Shown: positions 47,079 to 57,800 of the stretch, piece after piece | How the letters are laid out: each line of letters opens with the position of its first letter | How positions within the stretch are numbered: the first letter of the stretch is position 1 | Origin: Trichopria drosophilae | Lineage: Eukaryota; Arthropoda; Insecta; Hymenoptera; Diapriidae | Direction of reading: 5' to 3' | Assembly (NCBI GenBank): GCA_030407085.1 | Contig: CM059585.1 | Span: 1,187,001 to 1,251,000 of the forward strand | Length of the DNA: 64,000 nucleotides | Position numbers and translations under genes: made by a program | Notes under the pieces: generated by a model | What the model was told of the DNA's origin: nothing | What the model saw: the letters and a program-made list of their open reading frames with translations, nothing else | Database searches by the model: none

Positions 47079-49002
47079 TCATAATGGTACAACTGCATTT
47101 CTTGAAGTGAATCGTTTTGCTTTAATTTCAATAATGAAGGCCAAGATGGCAAATCCGTTCCCAACAATAAAGATGAAGAGCAATTGATATACTAAAGCTG
47201 TATTTCCGCTGCTTTCATTACTGCCATCATTCAATCGCGACAGGTTTCGTCTCTGAAAATCCAAATATTGGTCTCTTATCTTAGCTCTTTCTATAGCTAC
47301 CATTTCGTTAAACCACGTACGCATTAATCCATATTCAATCAAATTTTGAATAAGTTTGTTGAAACGAATTACGTATGGCGAATTCTTTCGGAGTGGAAAA
47401 GTCAACCAATGCATTGTAACGCTTTCATCACCTAACGTCTTTATCAGTGGCATACCGTCATTTCTTCTACATATGTGAAGCATTGCATCTTTTCTATGAG
47501 ACCGCACCATACATGTAACATTCCCTTGCAAGAAGAACTTTGCTTCACATTGAACTAATGAACCTGATCCGGATTTACTCTTTAAATTCTGAACAGATCT
47601 ATCGTCCTTATTGTACATATGTTTAAAAAACGATTTCTCAAACTCGGGAATAAGTCCTGATTTATCCAAGTCCTCGAAGTCATCCATTCTTTGTACGTCA
47701 ATTTCGAGAACATTGACAGTTGTACACTCTTGAAATAGGTCTCCAATGTGTGTGACGGATAGTATCAGTAGGGAAACAAATAACAACCTTTCTGCATGTG
47801 TTTGAGGTAAACGTCCACCAATTCCCATTAAGCAGTTCCATATGTTATACGGAAACCAGTAGTTCAAATGAAATTTAAAATTATAGGCCCACAAGTATAT
47901 CAAACAAACTAGTAAAAGACTGGTTGCAAAAAACACAGCGAAGTTAATGGGAAATGTGATTGATTTGCCACGTTTGATCGGTACAACAATATATTCGGTT
48001 CTGGTGTCGACGAACATACTGTGAGTGAGAGTTTTCTTCTTTGTATGTGGAAAAATCTTGTTTATTCGCGTAGGAAGTCCGCAAATGTCATAAGCTCCTT
48101 TCAACATATTTGGCGGTATATAGCCCTGATTCGCATCGTTCGATTTATATAATTTTATATTTATTGTGAAATTCATAATAGATGACATGTAATTTATGGT
48201 ATTGGCGCATACTCCACGAGTCGATTTTATTTGTCCAGACTTTTCTACCTTAAACATTGAACAAGAATTATTGAAGAATACTACTGATAACTCCTGGCTC
48301 CTTAAATCTGACGTTTTTTCAGGAAACAAAAGAATACCAGGAACAAGTTTTGTATTTGAATAGCGTAATGTAAAAGGATTATATTGATGTACAATTATCT
48401 CGGACCGATATATGAAGTCAAGAATGGTAACATCTAAGTAGAACTCCTTCCAGAGTATTTTGAAATATGGCAATAAAGATTCGGTATCTCTGAGTGCTTC
48501 TTGGAGTATAATCAATATTTTTGGTCTGGGTTTACAGCCACATATTTTGCCCCAATACTGTGTGTAATTTGATAATATTGAGAAGAAATCATATCCTAAA
48601 AATTAAAGGCTTATTGTTAATTGAATATAATAATAAAAAACAATGATACGTTCATTTAACATAAGGCTTGTATACAATTTCTTGTTTTTAGTTTGAAAAA
48701 TTGTAAATGTCTCTTGAAGGAATGTCGATACGTCGATAGAAATAGATAATATTCATACCTGGTATATGAAATACCGTAAAGAAATTGTTCCTACACAGGG
48801 TTGGTTCTTTCTTCTTAGTTTCTGCAGAAATTCTAAGTTTGTCATAAATCATACTTGGATAGTTACTCTGAATTTGATATAGAATTTCTTCAAATTCTTC
48901 CGTGATGTTGACGACTTCATTGATCATCAAGACGACTTCGTATGATGGAAGTGAGGTAAACAGTGCGCTCTGCAGTTCTATTAAACAAATCGATATTATG
49001 CC
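47079..49002 (-). CDS. divergent ionotropic receptor (IR), paralog 4, 5' end deleted (probable pseudogene)
   Basis: Exon 2 (48595-47079) is exactly 1517 bases and intact. It has the S1 lobe VVFFNNSCSMF, TRTEYIVVPIKRGKS, the pore WNCLMGIGGRLPQTH, GDLFQECTTVNV, and the last helix ALVYQLLFIFIVGNGFAILA. Exon 1 ends at 48759 with a phase-1 GTATGA donor and reads LPSYEVVLMINEVVN. Upstream of LQSALFTSLPSYE, where paralog 5 has 31 more codons with signal peptide and ATG, this copy jumps directly to the shared 18-bp upstream motif. About 247 bp are missing relative to paralog 5, and the open frame back to 49002 has no ATG before 48927. A protein from 48927 would lack a signal peptide. Either the gene is newly dead or it uses an unseen first exon. 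Confidence 0.7.
48983..49000 (-). promoter_or_regulatory. 18-bp motif shared upstream of three IR paralogs (site 2)
   Basis: The reverse complement reads CATAATATCGATTTGTTT. Here it abuts the truncated first exon, because the DNA that separates motif and ATG in paralog 5 is deleted. Confidence 0.5.
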
Positions 49003-50139
49003 TCAGTTACGAACTGGTTTAAAATCGTTAATAACAATTTATGTATGCGTTTAGCCTAGAAGAAAATTAAATATTTTCCACAAACCATATATTTTTTATT
49101 GAAAGGGTCGTCCTTATGGCATGAGAAGTTATGAATTTACAGATAATATTCAAAAGCAATAATTAATAAGATAAACGGGAATACATGGTTTTCTATGTGT
49201 ATCGACTCCCGCGTAAAAATTAATATGGGATATGTATTGGCAATGTATTAGCAATTGGCAGTGACAATATATTGCAAATACATTGGCACTTAGCATTGAC
49301 AATATATTGCAAATACATTGAAAAAATTTTACTAATATATGGGTATCGTAGCGGCAAAGAGCATTCTCCAATATATTGGCAAAATATATGTAAGCAAACT
49401 ACCAATATATCATCATTCAACTTAACTTTAATACTTAACAGACAATTGATTTAATTAACATAGAAATTGAATTCTATAAAATCAAAATAATAGTTTATAA
49501 GCAGATACAAATATTGTATAAAATGAAATAGACCATTTTTTCACATAGTAACCAAAAAATTTCGTGATGAATATCATTTTAAATAAATAAAAAGCGTTTT
49601 TTCTTTAGAAGAAGTCAGAATATATATCATATGTCCTTGAATTAAAATATTTCATGCAGTCTTTGAAAATCTACCAATACGTAATAAATTCACACATATA
49701 CAATTCATTCAATTAGTATACACTTTATTTTTTAATTGTGAACATAACTTTCATTCTAAGTAATGTAACGTTTTTTTTAATTTTTAGTTCATTACGTATA
49801 ATTTTAATAAAAGTAAATAAACATGAAATATAATAAAGTAGAAGATAGAAAGGTAGATTCTATTAAAAGATACAACATCATAATCTAAATTATTTTAGGC
49901 GACTAAATTCTGAAATAGCATATATATATATATATATATATATAAATGTCGATAACACCAAAAAGTTAATTTGACTGATTAATTAATCGATCTACTGAAA
50001 ATAAGATTTTTGATAAATAAATATTGATCGTTTCTTCAAAATACATAACGCATACATCATAATTGTGAATTTTACGTGTAATATCTCGTCATAAATAAAA
50101 CAAAAACATTTATTCATAAGGATTCATGAATACTGTTTG
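49003..50139. other. intergenic with a short tandem repeat and an AT microsatellite
   Basis: Positions 49261-49320 hold two copies, 35 bp apart, of TGACAATATATTGCAAATAC. The palindromic CAATATATTG occurs again near 49371. An (AT)n run is at 49919-49944. There is no gene. Confidence 0.6.
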
Positions 50140-50742
50140 CCTGAGATTCGACATATCATCAATTACGTAAATACAACTGGAACTTTTCCGAACATCTGGA
50201 AACATTCTTCTGTCCGCCCCATTCCTAGACTTGCAAAGCCGTTAGTACAAAAAGATTTCCGTCCGATTAATCGCCTCCACTAATTTCAAAAATCTTTGAA
50301 GAAGTTTGATATATATTATATAACAACCGCTGCAACATTTTGATAATTTTAAACATTTTTCCGTGTTTCCATTAGGTTTCAGGCATTTTTATGCCTGCTT
50401 GAAAGTAGCTGTGCTTTCGATACTACACATCATAAATTACTAATAGAAAAGTTATCTTTTTATGGTGCCTCACAAGCCTCATGAAATTTATTATAGTCAT
50501 ATCGTGTCAACAGAACTCAGGCTGTCAGGATTAGTTTTGGAGGGTTGGTGTTAATCCTTTTCAAGAAATCTCTCACAAGCGGTGTACCGCAGGGAATGAA
50601 ATTGAGCTCACTCTTATTTAAAATCTTCACAATAGACATTTATGAGTGCTGTCATTGCCAGTATTAAAACCCAAGCTGACGATACGCAAATTCTTATGTC
50701 AGCCCAAGCTGATGACCTATTACGAGCAATTTAAATAAGAAA
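50140..50742 (+). pseudogene. Jockey-like LINE reverse transcriptase, decayed, 5' part
   Basis: Recognisable pieces in changing frames: TTGTFPNIWKHSSVRPIPRL, KDFRPIN, SGVPQGMKLSSLLFKIF and ADDTQILMSAQADDLLRAI. These are the RT fingers and palm in order, with many stops and frameshifts. It is cut at 50742 by repeat R-A copy 4; the continuation is at 52975-53195. Confidence 0.75.
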
Positions 50743-51160
50743 CTAGTGTTGGCGTGGTGCCTCGCTCGCTCGGAAACTTCGACCCAGTGTAGAGTCGGCT
50801 ATTCCTTATTAATACTCGTTCGTTTACTAACAGCTGTCAATTATATTATAAAATTACATCGATATTCGAAGGTCCAATCATATTTATGTCCAAGTGGCTT
50901 CGATAGATATGTTACAACAGTATAGTGTTTCTTATATGTATGAAAATTGAAAATGATTAACAATTATGACCTATGGCCTGAGTCGACGTAATATTAAAAG
51001 TGATCATTTTCAAAACTTCGACCCCGACGACAGGTCAACCGAAGTATTAATAAATAAAAGTTGCAAAACACTTACTTCATGCACTTGCATTGTAATAGAC
51101 TATTCGATGCATATTACATATGTTTACTGTGTTTTACTAATTACTGTCTGTATTCTTATG
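50743..51160 (-). repeat. dispersed repeat family R-A, copy 4 (inverted, CTAG end)
   Basis: Reading the minus strand, the tail ends GGCACCACGCCAACACTAG, then T. It inserted into the Jockey-like LINE. Its upstream part matches copy 3. Confidence 0.7.
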
Positions 51161-51844
51161 ATCTTATATATACAATATATATACATATAATTCGTCAAAG
51201 ATATCTTGAAAGTGTCGAAAAGATCTCTGACGGATATCTTTTATATATCTATAAGACATCGTTTAGATATATCAAAATAGTTATTTTCGTATCAATGGCG
51301 TAATAATATATTATGAAACTAGTGCGTAAAAATTCATTCTACGAATGTGAAGGGTTGCGGCCCGAGCCGAAGGCAAGGGTCGTAATCACATTCGCAGAAT
51401 AAACATTTACTAAAAAACTTTTTTGTAGAGAATTTCATGCTCTATCGTTTTTGATTGAAACATTTTTTAATAAAATTTGTATTTTTACAAAATAAATGCA
51501 AAAAAACTGCGAAGAAACTTAATTGGGGCTAAAGTTTTTTAGTAATGGACAGATGCATCTGCGCCAAAATCTAATCAGATCTAAGTTATGCCAAGACACG
51601 TATTTTAAAAAAAAATTATGTCAATATGCTTATCCGTACGCGAGTTATCGCGAGACAAAAAAACGGGACGTACGGACGTACGTACGTACAAGATCACGGA
51701 CACAAATTTTTTTATTGATGATTTGGGCTCCTCAGGGTTTGAAACGTCGACATTTGATGAAAAACTATAGGGTAATTTTCGAAGTCGAAGTCATTTAAAA
51801 GTTTTCGACCGCATGAAAATAAATGAATATAGTCTCAATTTATA
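51161..51844. other. repeat remnants within the LINE interruption
   Basis: Positions 51311-51413 match 45866-45938 in part. A TACG-rich run is at 51668-51690. Positions 51717-51780 match 4976-5040. There is no gene. Confidence 0.5.
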
Positions 51845-52948
51845 TGGCCACAATCACTGATCTATACTACATGGATAGGGCACGCATGGGTTTGCCCTAG
51901 CGAAAAAATGATACGCGACCGACAATTTTCCAGCCATACCGGAAGGGACAGAATTAAACGAGTGGGGTGTACACTCGAATACGCTTGAATCCATAGCCCG
52001 AAGTCCGAGCTGCAACGGTGGCGGGATATTCAAATGATACTGAAAACTTTCGTGAACTAAAGTGAATAGAAATTGAAGAAAATTATTTGTAGTGCAGATC
52101 AGTCATTTGTACAGCGAAACATTTCGAAAATCGATGTTTTTCGAACAATCTTGTTGTTTTTTATTTTTTTTAATGAAGATTTTCCTGTTTTAAATGAAGA
52201 TTTTATTTCTTTAAGTGAAGATTTTACTTTTTTCAATGAAACATCTTACCACCTGATCAGAACGTTGTGTAACAAACAGAAGGTGTTTGAAACATTCAGT
52301 TAAATTTTTTTTATGCGCCTGAAGTGATTTTTGTTCTAAAACCATCTTTTCCTAAGAATGTACCAATGAAAGAAGATTTTAGATCTCAAATACTCTTTCG
52401 TCGAGAATTCCGCCAACGAAACAAGATGTTAAGTCTAAATCTCTCTTTTGCTAGGAGTTTTATCAACGATATATGAATTTAGATTTAAAATTCTATTCCG
52501 CTGAAAATTTCACCAACGAAGCCAAGAGTTTAGATCTAAAACTGTCTTTCATTGAGAAATTCATCAACGAATCAAGATTTTATATTATCTACAGTGTTCA
52601 TAAGATTCATTTATAAATATTAACAATACCGGTTTACAGCAAAATAATGAATAAAAATTTTTAAAAAAGCAGAGAAGAGCGCGATTGGCTGTTGACGCAT
52701 AACGTCTCGATTCAGCAGGATATGGCGCGAGAAAGTGAGCGTTTAAAACAGAAGTGATTGTTAAATTAATATACGCGGTACACCTTACATATACACTCCG
52801 CCGGCAGTGAATGATTCGGTTATGTTCGCGAACCCCTTCGGGTATTTCCGGCCCTGAAAAAATTCGGTCCATCGGGGCTTCTAATCGTATCAGCTTTTCG
52901 ACCGTATGCCCTATCCATAGATATGTAATAAGTATAGATCAGTGGCCA
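51845..52948. mobile_element. 1.1-kb TIR element with internal tandem repeats
   Basis: The left end (TGGCCACAATCACTGATC, then TATACTA and GGATAGGGCA) mirrors the right end (reverse complement TGGCCACTGATCTATACT, then GGATAGGGCA), with further similarity inward. The interior contains three ~22-bp AATGAAGATTTT units (52172-52230) and about five 50-bp units (52325-52580). No transposase was seen, so it is non-autonomous. It lies inside the interruption of the Jockey-like LINE. Confidence 0.65.
52325..52580 (+). repeat. tandem repeat, about five units of 50 bp
   Basis: The anchor (T)TTAGATCTAAA recurs at about 52332, 52381, 52432, 52481 and 52532, each followed by a CTxTTTC and a CAACGAA block. 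The units are diverged but evenly spaced. Confidence 0.75.
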
Positions 52949-52974
52949 CAATATAACTAAGAAAGGTAAATTTA

Positions 52975-53195
52975 GACATTTAGACACGATTAACATCGAG
53001 AACTGGGCAAATGATTACGCCTTAATAATTATTATTAATCCGCTAAAATCTCAGATTTTATTAATTGGTAAAAAAAAGCATCTCCATAACGTTAATGAAA
53101 GCCAAATTAACATATCCATAAAAGGTGACAACATTCCAACAATAAAAGAAGCGATAAAATTAGATGTTATTGTTGATTGTAACTGGTTCTTTTAT
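52975..53195 (+). pseudogene. Jockey-like LINE reverse transcriptase, continuation
   Basis: The reading INIENWANDYALIIIINPLK, then SQILLIGKKKHL and IKEAIKLDVIVDCNW, follows directly, in family order, on the ADDTQI...LLRAI piece that stops at 50740. Together they show one LINE split by about 2.2 kb of insertions. Confidence 0.7.
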
Positions 53196-54839
53196 TACGC
53201 ACATTTCCAAAAAAATAAAAAATAAATGGTGGAAAGGATAGTTTGGTGTTTCTTTTTTTTTGCCAAAGTTCGGAAATACCATTTTAATCGGTAACTTTGC
53301 AGGTTAAAGTAGTGAATTTCGCTACTTCTGCCAATATTACACCTGATCGACTCGGTTTCAAGTTTTTAAGAAAGTTGCCAAGATGCTTCGTCTTAATCCA
53401 CCCCACTTTAGTCGAATTCCACGAGGTTGAAAGAAAGAAAATACTTGTTACCATGCAACCAGGTTTTCAAATTCCCCAATGTTAATTTATGGAAATGTGT
53501 TGTGGATCAATTTCACGAGAATGAAGGCTCAAGTCATTACAAAATTGCTATGCGTTTATACTCGAAGTTAAATTCTGACGTGTTGTGTCATATTAATCGA
53601 AACGGAGTTAAAATATATTGAGTTATTATAGACATTGTGTAGTTTGGTTCTCTCTTTCTTTTTGACTCACTCAGATACTAATTATTAAGTATGAGCACAT
53701 TTATATTCCTCTCCGTTTTTTCCTTCAAATATTCGCATTGGTATTTTAAGCGTGCTACTCTTCATCCTTCATCCCAGAACCTACGCATTTTCTGTTCCTC
53801 TTCCAAACAATATTTATTTTGCTTTCTCTTCACATCCACAGGCTTGTTGATTGTGTATTAAAATATAAGTTCTAAATGTGGTGGTGGGATATATAAGAAG
53901 ACTAAACATCAATATTACAAACTTATTAATACTCTCGTTATTTATAATCATTATAATATGTCTAATATGTACAAAAAGGACGATTCCCTATATAATAATA
54001 ATTATGATTTTAAACAAAAAATAGGGTTTTCAGGTTTTTATATTTCGCGCCCTAGGCGCCTTACATTTAGTATTTTGCTGTCTCTATACAAGATGTGTAA
54101 TAATTATATTTTGCAGCCTGAAAACCAACAAATAATATACTTTTTCTAGTGTTATTATTTACCGGTGACACCGTTCCCGGTTTGTTTACTGTTTAAATAA
54201 TCGAAAACATTACAATGGTCGCGGTCAAAAATGATGAATTTGAATATGAATGATTTAATTTACCACTTCATTAGATATTTAACTATATATTTATTTTTTC
54301 AATAGATGTATTTTTTAGAACTTTTTATTTTTAAATTTTTGGCCGTTTTATAGAATGTGCTATTCAGAATGTTTAAAAGCATCGTATAGTTATCTAAGGA
54401 TCTTATAAATTGTCCATGAATAAATATTAAATTTGTTTAGCGGTCGTCAAATCTATTACATGTACATCATTCGAAATTTTGTTGTTAAATACTTCAAAGA
54501 AACAACACTATATTTGCCAACGGACCTCTTTCTCAGCATTAAAAAGCACGATTATTAGTAATTTATCTCTAATTCCCTCTAATACAGTGGTTATAAACTG
54601 TGTGAAGAAAAGTTGAAACGCGCCACCTACGAAACAATCTATTCACTAAATCTTACAACACACTGATAATAATCCATCCATGTTTATTGAATATATTATG
54701 TACAAATTAACACTTGAAACTAGAGTAAGAATCGTGCTTACAACAGCTCTATTAATAGTACATCAAATTTTTGAACTAGAATATCATAAATATAGTTCCT
54801 TAAAAAGGGTTAGTTCTTCATGCTAACCACACGTGCAGA
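53196..54839. other. intergenic, no confident gene
   Basis: Two overlapping open frames at 53297-53621 read VNLWKCVVDQFHENEGSSHY. This faintly resembles zinc-finger regions of hAT-type transposases, but I would not assign it. The rest is AT-rich. Confidence 0.4.
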
Positions 54840-57800
54840 TCAAAATGGCATAACTGCATTTCTTGAAGTGAACCAATATCTTGTAATTTCAATAATGAAA
54901 GTCAAAATTGCAACTCCATTTCCAATAATAAAGATGAAGAATACTTGATATATTAAAGCGGTATTACCATTGATCCCGCTACTACCATCATTCAATCGCG
55001 ATAGGTTTCTTTTTTGAAAGTCCAAATATTGGTTTCTAATCCTCATTCGCTCTATACCTGTCATTTGCTGATGCGACATTTGTACCAATCCATGCTCAAT
55101 CATGTTTTGAATAATTTCGTTGAAACGAGTTATATACGGCGAATTTTTTCGCATCGGAAAACTCATCCAATTCATGGTAACGCTCTCATCACCTAACAGC
55201 TTTATAAGTGGCATACCATCATTTCTTTTATACACGGCAACCATGGCATTTTTTCTGTGAGACCGTACCATACACGTGACATTTCCCTCTAATAAGAACT
55301 TTGTCTCACATTGAATTAATGTACCCGACCCAGCTTTTTCCATTAAATTTTGAACAGATTTCTCCTTATTATTATGCAGATATCCGAAAAATGATTTTCT
55401 AAATCCAGGAATAAGCCCAGATTTATCAAGGTCATCGAAGTTATCCATTTTCTGTGTGTCGATCTCCAGAACATTGACAGTGGTACACTCTTGAAACAGG
55501 TCTCCAATGTGAGTTACGGATAATATCAGAAGGGAAACAAATAAGATCCTTTCTGTGTGCGTTTGCGGCAAGCGTCCACCGATTCCCATTAAGCAGTTCC
55601 ATATATTGTACGGAAACCAGTAGTTCAAATGAAATTTAAAAATATAGGCCCACGTGTATATAAAACAAACTAGTAAAAGGCTAGTTGCAAAAAACGCTGC
55701 AAAGTTAATGGTAAAAGTGATTGATTTCCCACGTTTTATGGGTACAATCATGTATTCGGTTCGTGTATCAACGAACATAGTATATGTGAGAGTCCTTTTT
55801 TTATTTCTAGTCATCTCAGACACTCTTTCCATATATGCACAAAATTCATAAGCTCCCTGAAACATATTTTGGGGCATGTATGCTTGGTTCGCGTCGGTTA
55901 GTTTATATAAATTTAAGCCTACTGTGAAATTCATTATCCGAGATAAAGTAAAGATGATGTTGGCACATACTCCACGGGTCGGTTCTAGTTTTCCAAATTT
56001 GTCTATCCTAAACATTGAGCAGGTATTGTTGAAAAATGCCACCGGGAATAATTTACCAGATAAATCGGATGTTTTTTCCGGAAACAAAACGGTGCTAGAA
56101 TCAAGTTGCGTTTTTGAATAATGAACAGTAAAAGGGTTATATAGATGGACAATTATCTCCGAGCTGTACGTAATATCAAGAATGGTAACATCTAAGTAGA
56201 ATTCTGTCCATAACCATTCGAAATGTGGTAAAAAAGATTTGGTAGTTTTGTGTGCCTCTTCAAGTATAATCAGTAGTTTAGGTCTGGATTTCTTACCGCA
56301 TAGCTTGTCCCAGTATTGCGTGTAGTTCGTAATTGTTGAGAAGAATTCATATCCTAGAATATGAAGTACAAATTACATCAAATTGAAACATTTCTGTTAT
56401 AGCCAACTTCCCAAATGTCAGTGACCAATTCAAATGATACTTAGTAGACATGTAAGACATAATAGAACATTACACCAATATTTTCTTTAGGACCCAAGGA
56501 GATATCTAGGGATGCAAACCACCTTTAGTCACCCTCTTTTAAATATCAATTTCTGTGGTAAATTATTTTAAATCTTAAATCGTTTATCAAAAATTAATTC
56601 AACAAGTTTCTTTTTATTTTAGAAAATTTCATTCGAATTTGTGAAGGTCATTTCGATAGGATTGCTTCTACGTTTGTCATATAATACATAAGTAAATCTT
56701 ATGTTTTGAATATGCATAATCTGGAGTTGTTTCCCGAACAACACCATCCGCCCCCGGATGCCATGAGGAGCTTCTGAGGACATCCAAATATACTCTTTTG
56801 GTCCTCGGAAGTTCCTCAGGGGCTCCTGAAAAATATCCTGAGACGGGCTTGTGTTGTCTGGGTTATTGTTCACAGATATATTCCAGATAGATATACACTA
56901 AGAAAATATTTATTTTAAAAATTATCACATTCTTCGATTTGAGCTCAAAAAATGTTTCGACGAAACTATTATTTCGGAAAATCCCAATGCTGAGATTAAT
57001 GTTTTAAAATAGTATTGGAATTATTTTATTACAATTCGGAAAAGTCTTCCGAGGATTACTAGTCTAGAAAACTACAAAAGAAATATGCCAATGCTTACTC
57101 TAATATGTTCTCTAATACATTCTATCGCTCTAGCAAGTGATTGCACACTATTGCTGCACGTACGCTTTCGCTGCTATCATTATCACTTGCTTTCACAAAC
57201 TTTCAAACCATACTTCTAATATTTGCTTGCGTTAATACCTTTATAGGAGTTAACTACGTTCATACCGCATTTTCTTGTGCCTGAGGTCTGCTTTGTTATC
57301 AAGATCTTGTTTGTCTTGTCGTCTTTTTTTTTCATTAGTTACCGTAGATGGACGTACAGTTTTCTGAGTAATCTAATACCATTACTGGTGTATGAATAGA
57401 CTGTTCAGGGTGGTTTCATTTCTACAATTTGTAGTTGTGTCTTTTTTTTTTGCTTAGATTCCATATTGTTGAGATTGGCGTATGTTTTTTTTTCTTGTAA
57501 TACTTTTACAGCCTGCTTGTTTCTTGCATTCTTCCAGTACTTAGCTGATGATATCCATCATTGTCCTGTACCCGAGGTCCCAGTCTATTCTTGAAACTTT
57601 CCCAACATGATTAACTAATTTTCGGTTTCCAGCATTCCACTGATACGCAAAATTAGATCAATTCGTTTACCAAGGGAATTGTAGACCTCGGATATTTAAA
57701 TAGTCTTATTAGCTACAGACCCCCCTTGATTTTTTGTTTAAGGAACGTGCACCTATATTTTCCCTACCTCATCTTTTCCTGATGGTGAGGTCGTTTACCA

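Noticed and set aside
49919..49944. (AT)n run and other AT-rich palindromes considered as origin or regulatory sites
   Set aside because: Simple sequence of this kind is common in AT-rich insect DNA and gives no functional evidence.
53297..53621. Overlapping open frames faintly like a hAT zinc-finger region
   Set aside because: The similarity is only a few residues and no catalytic motif follows.
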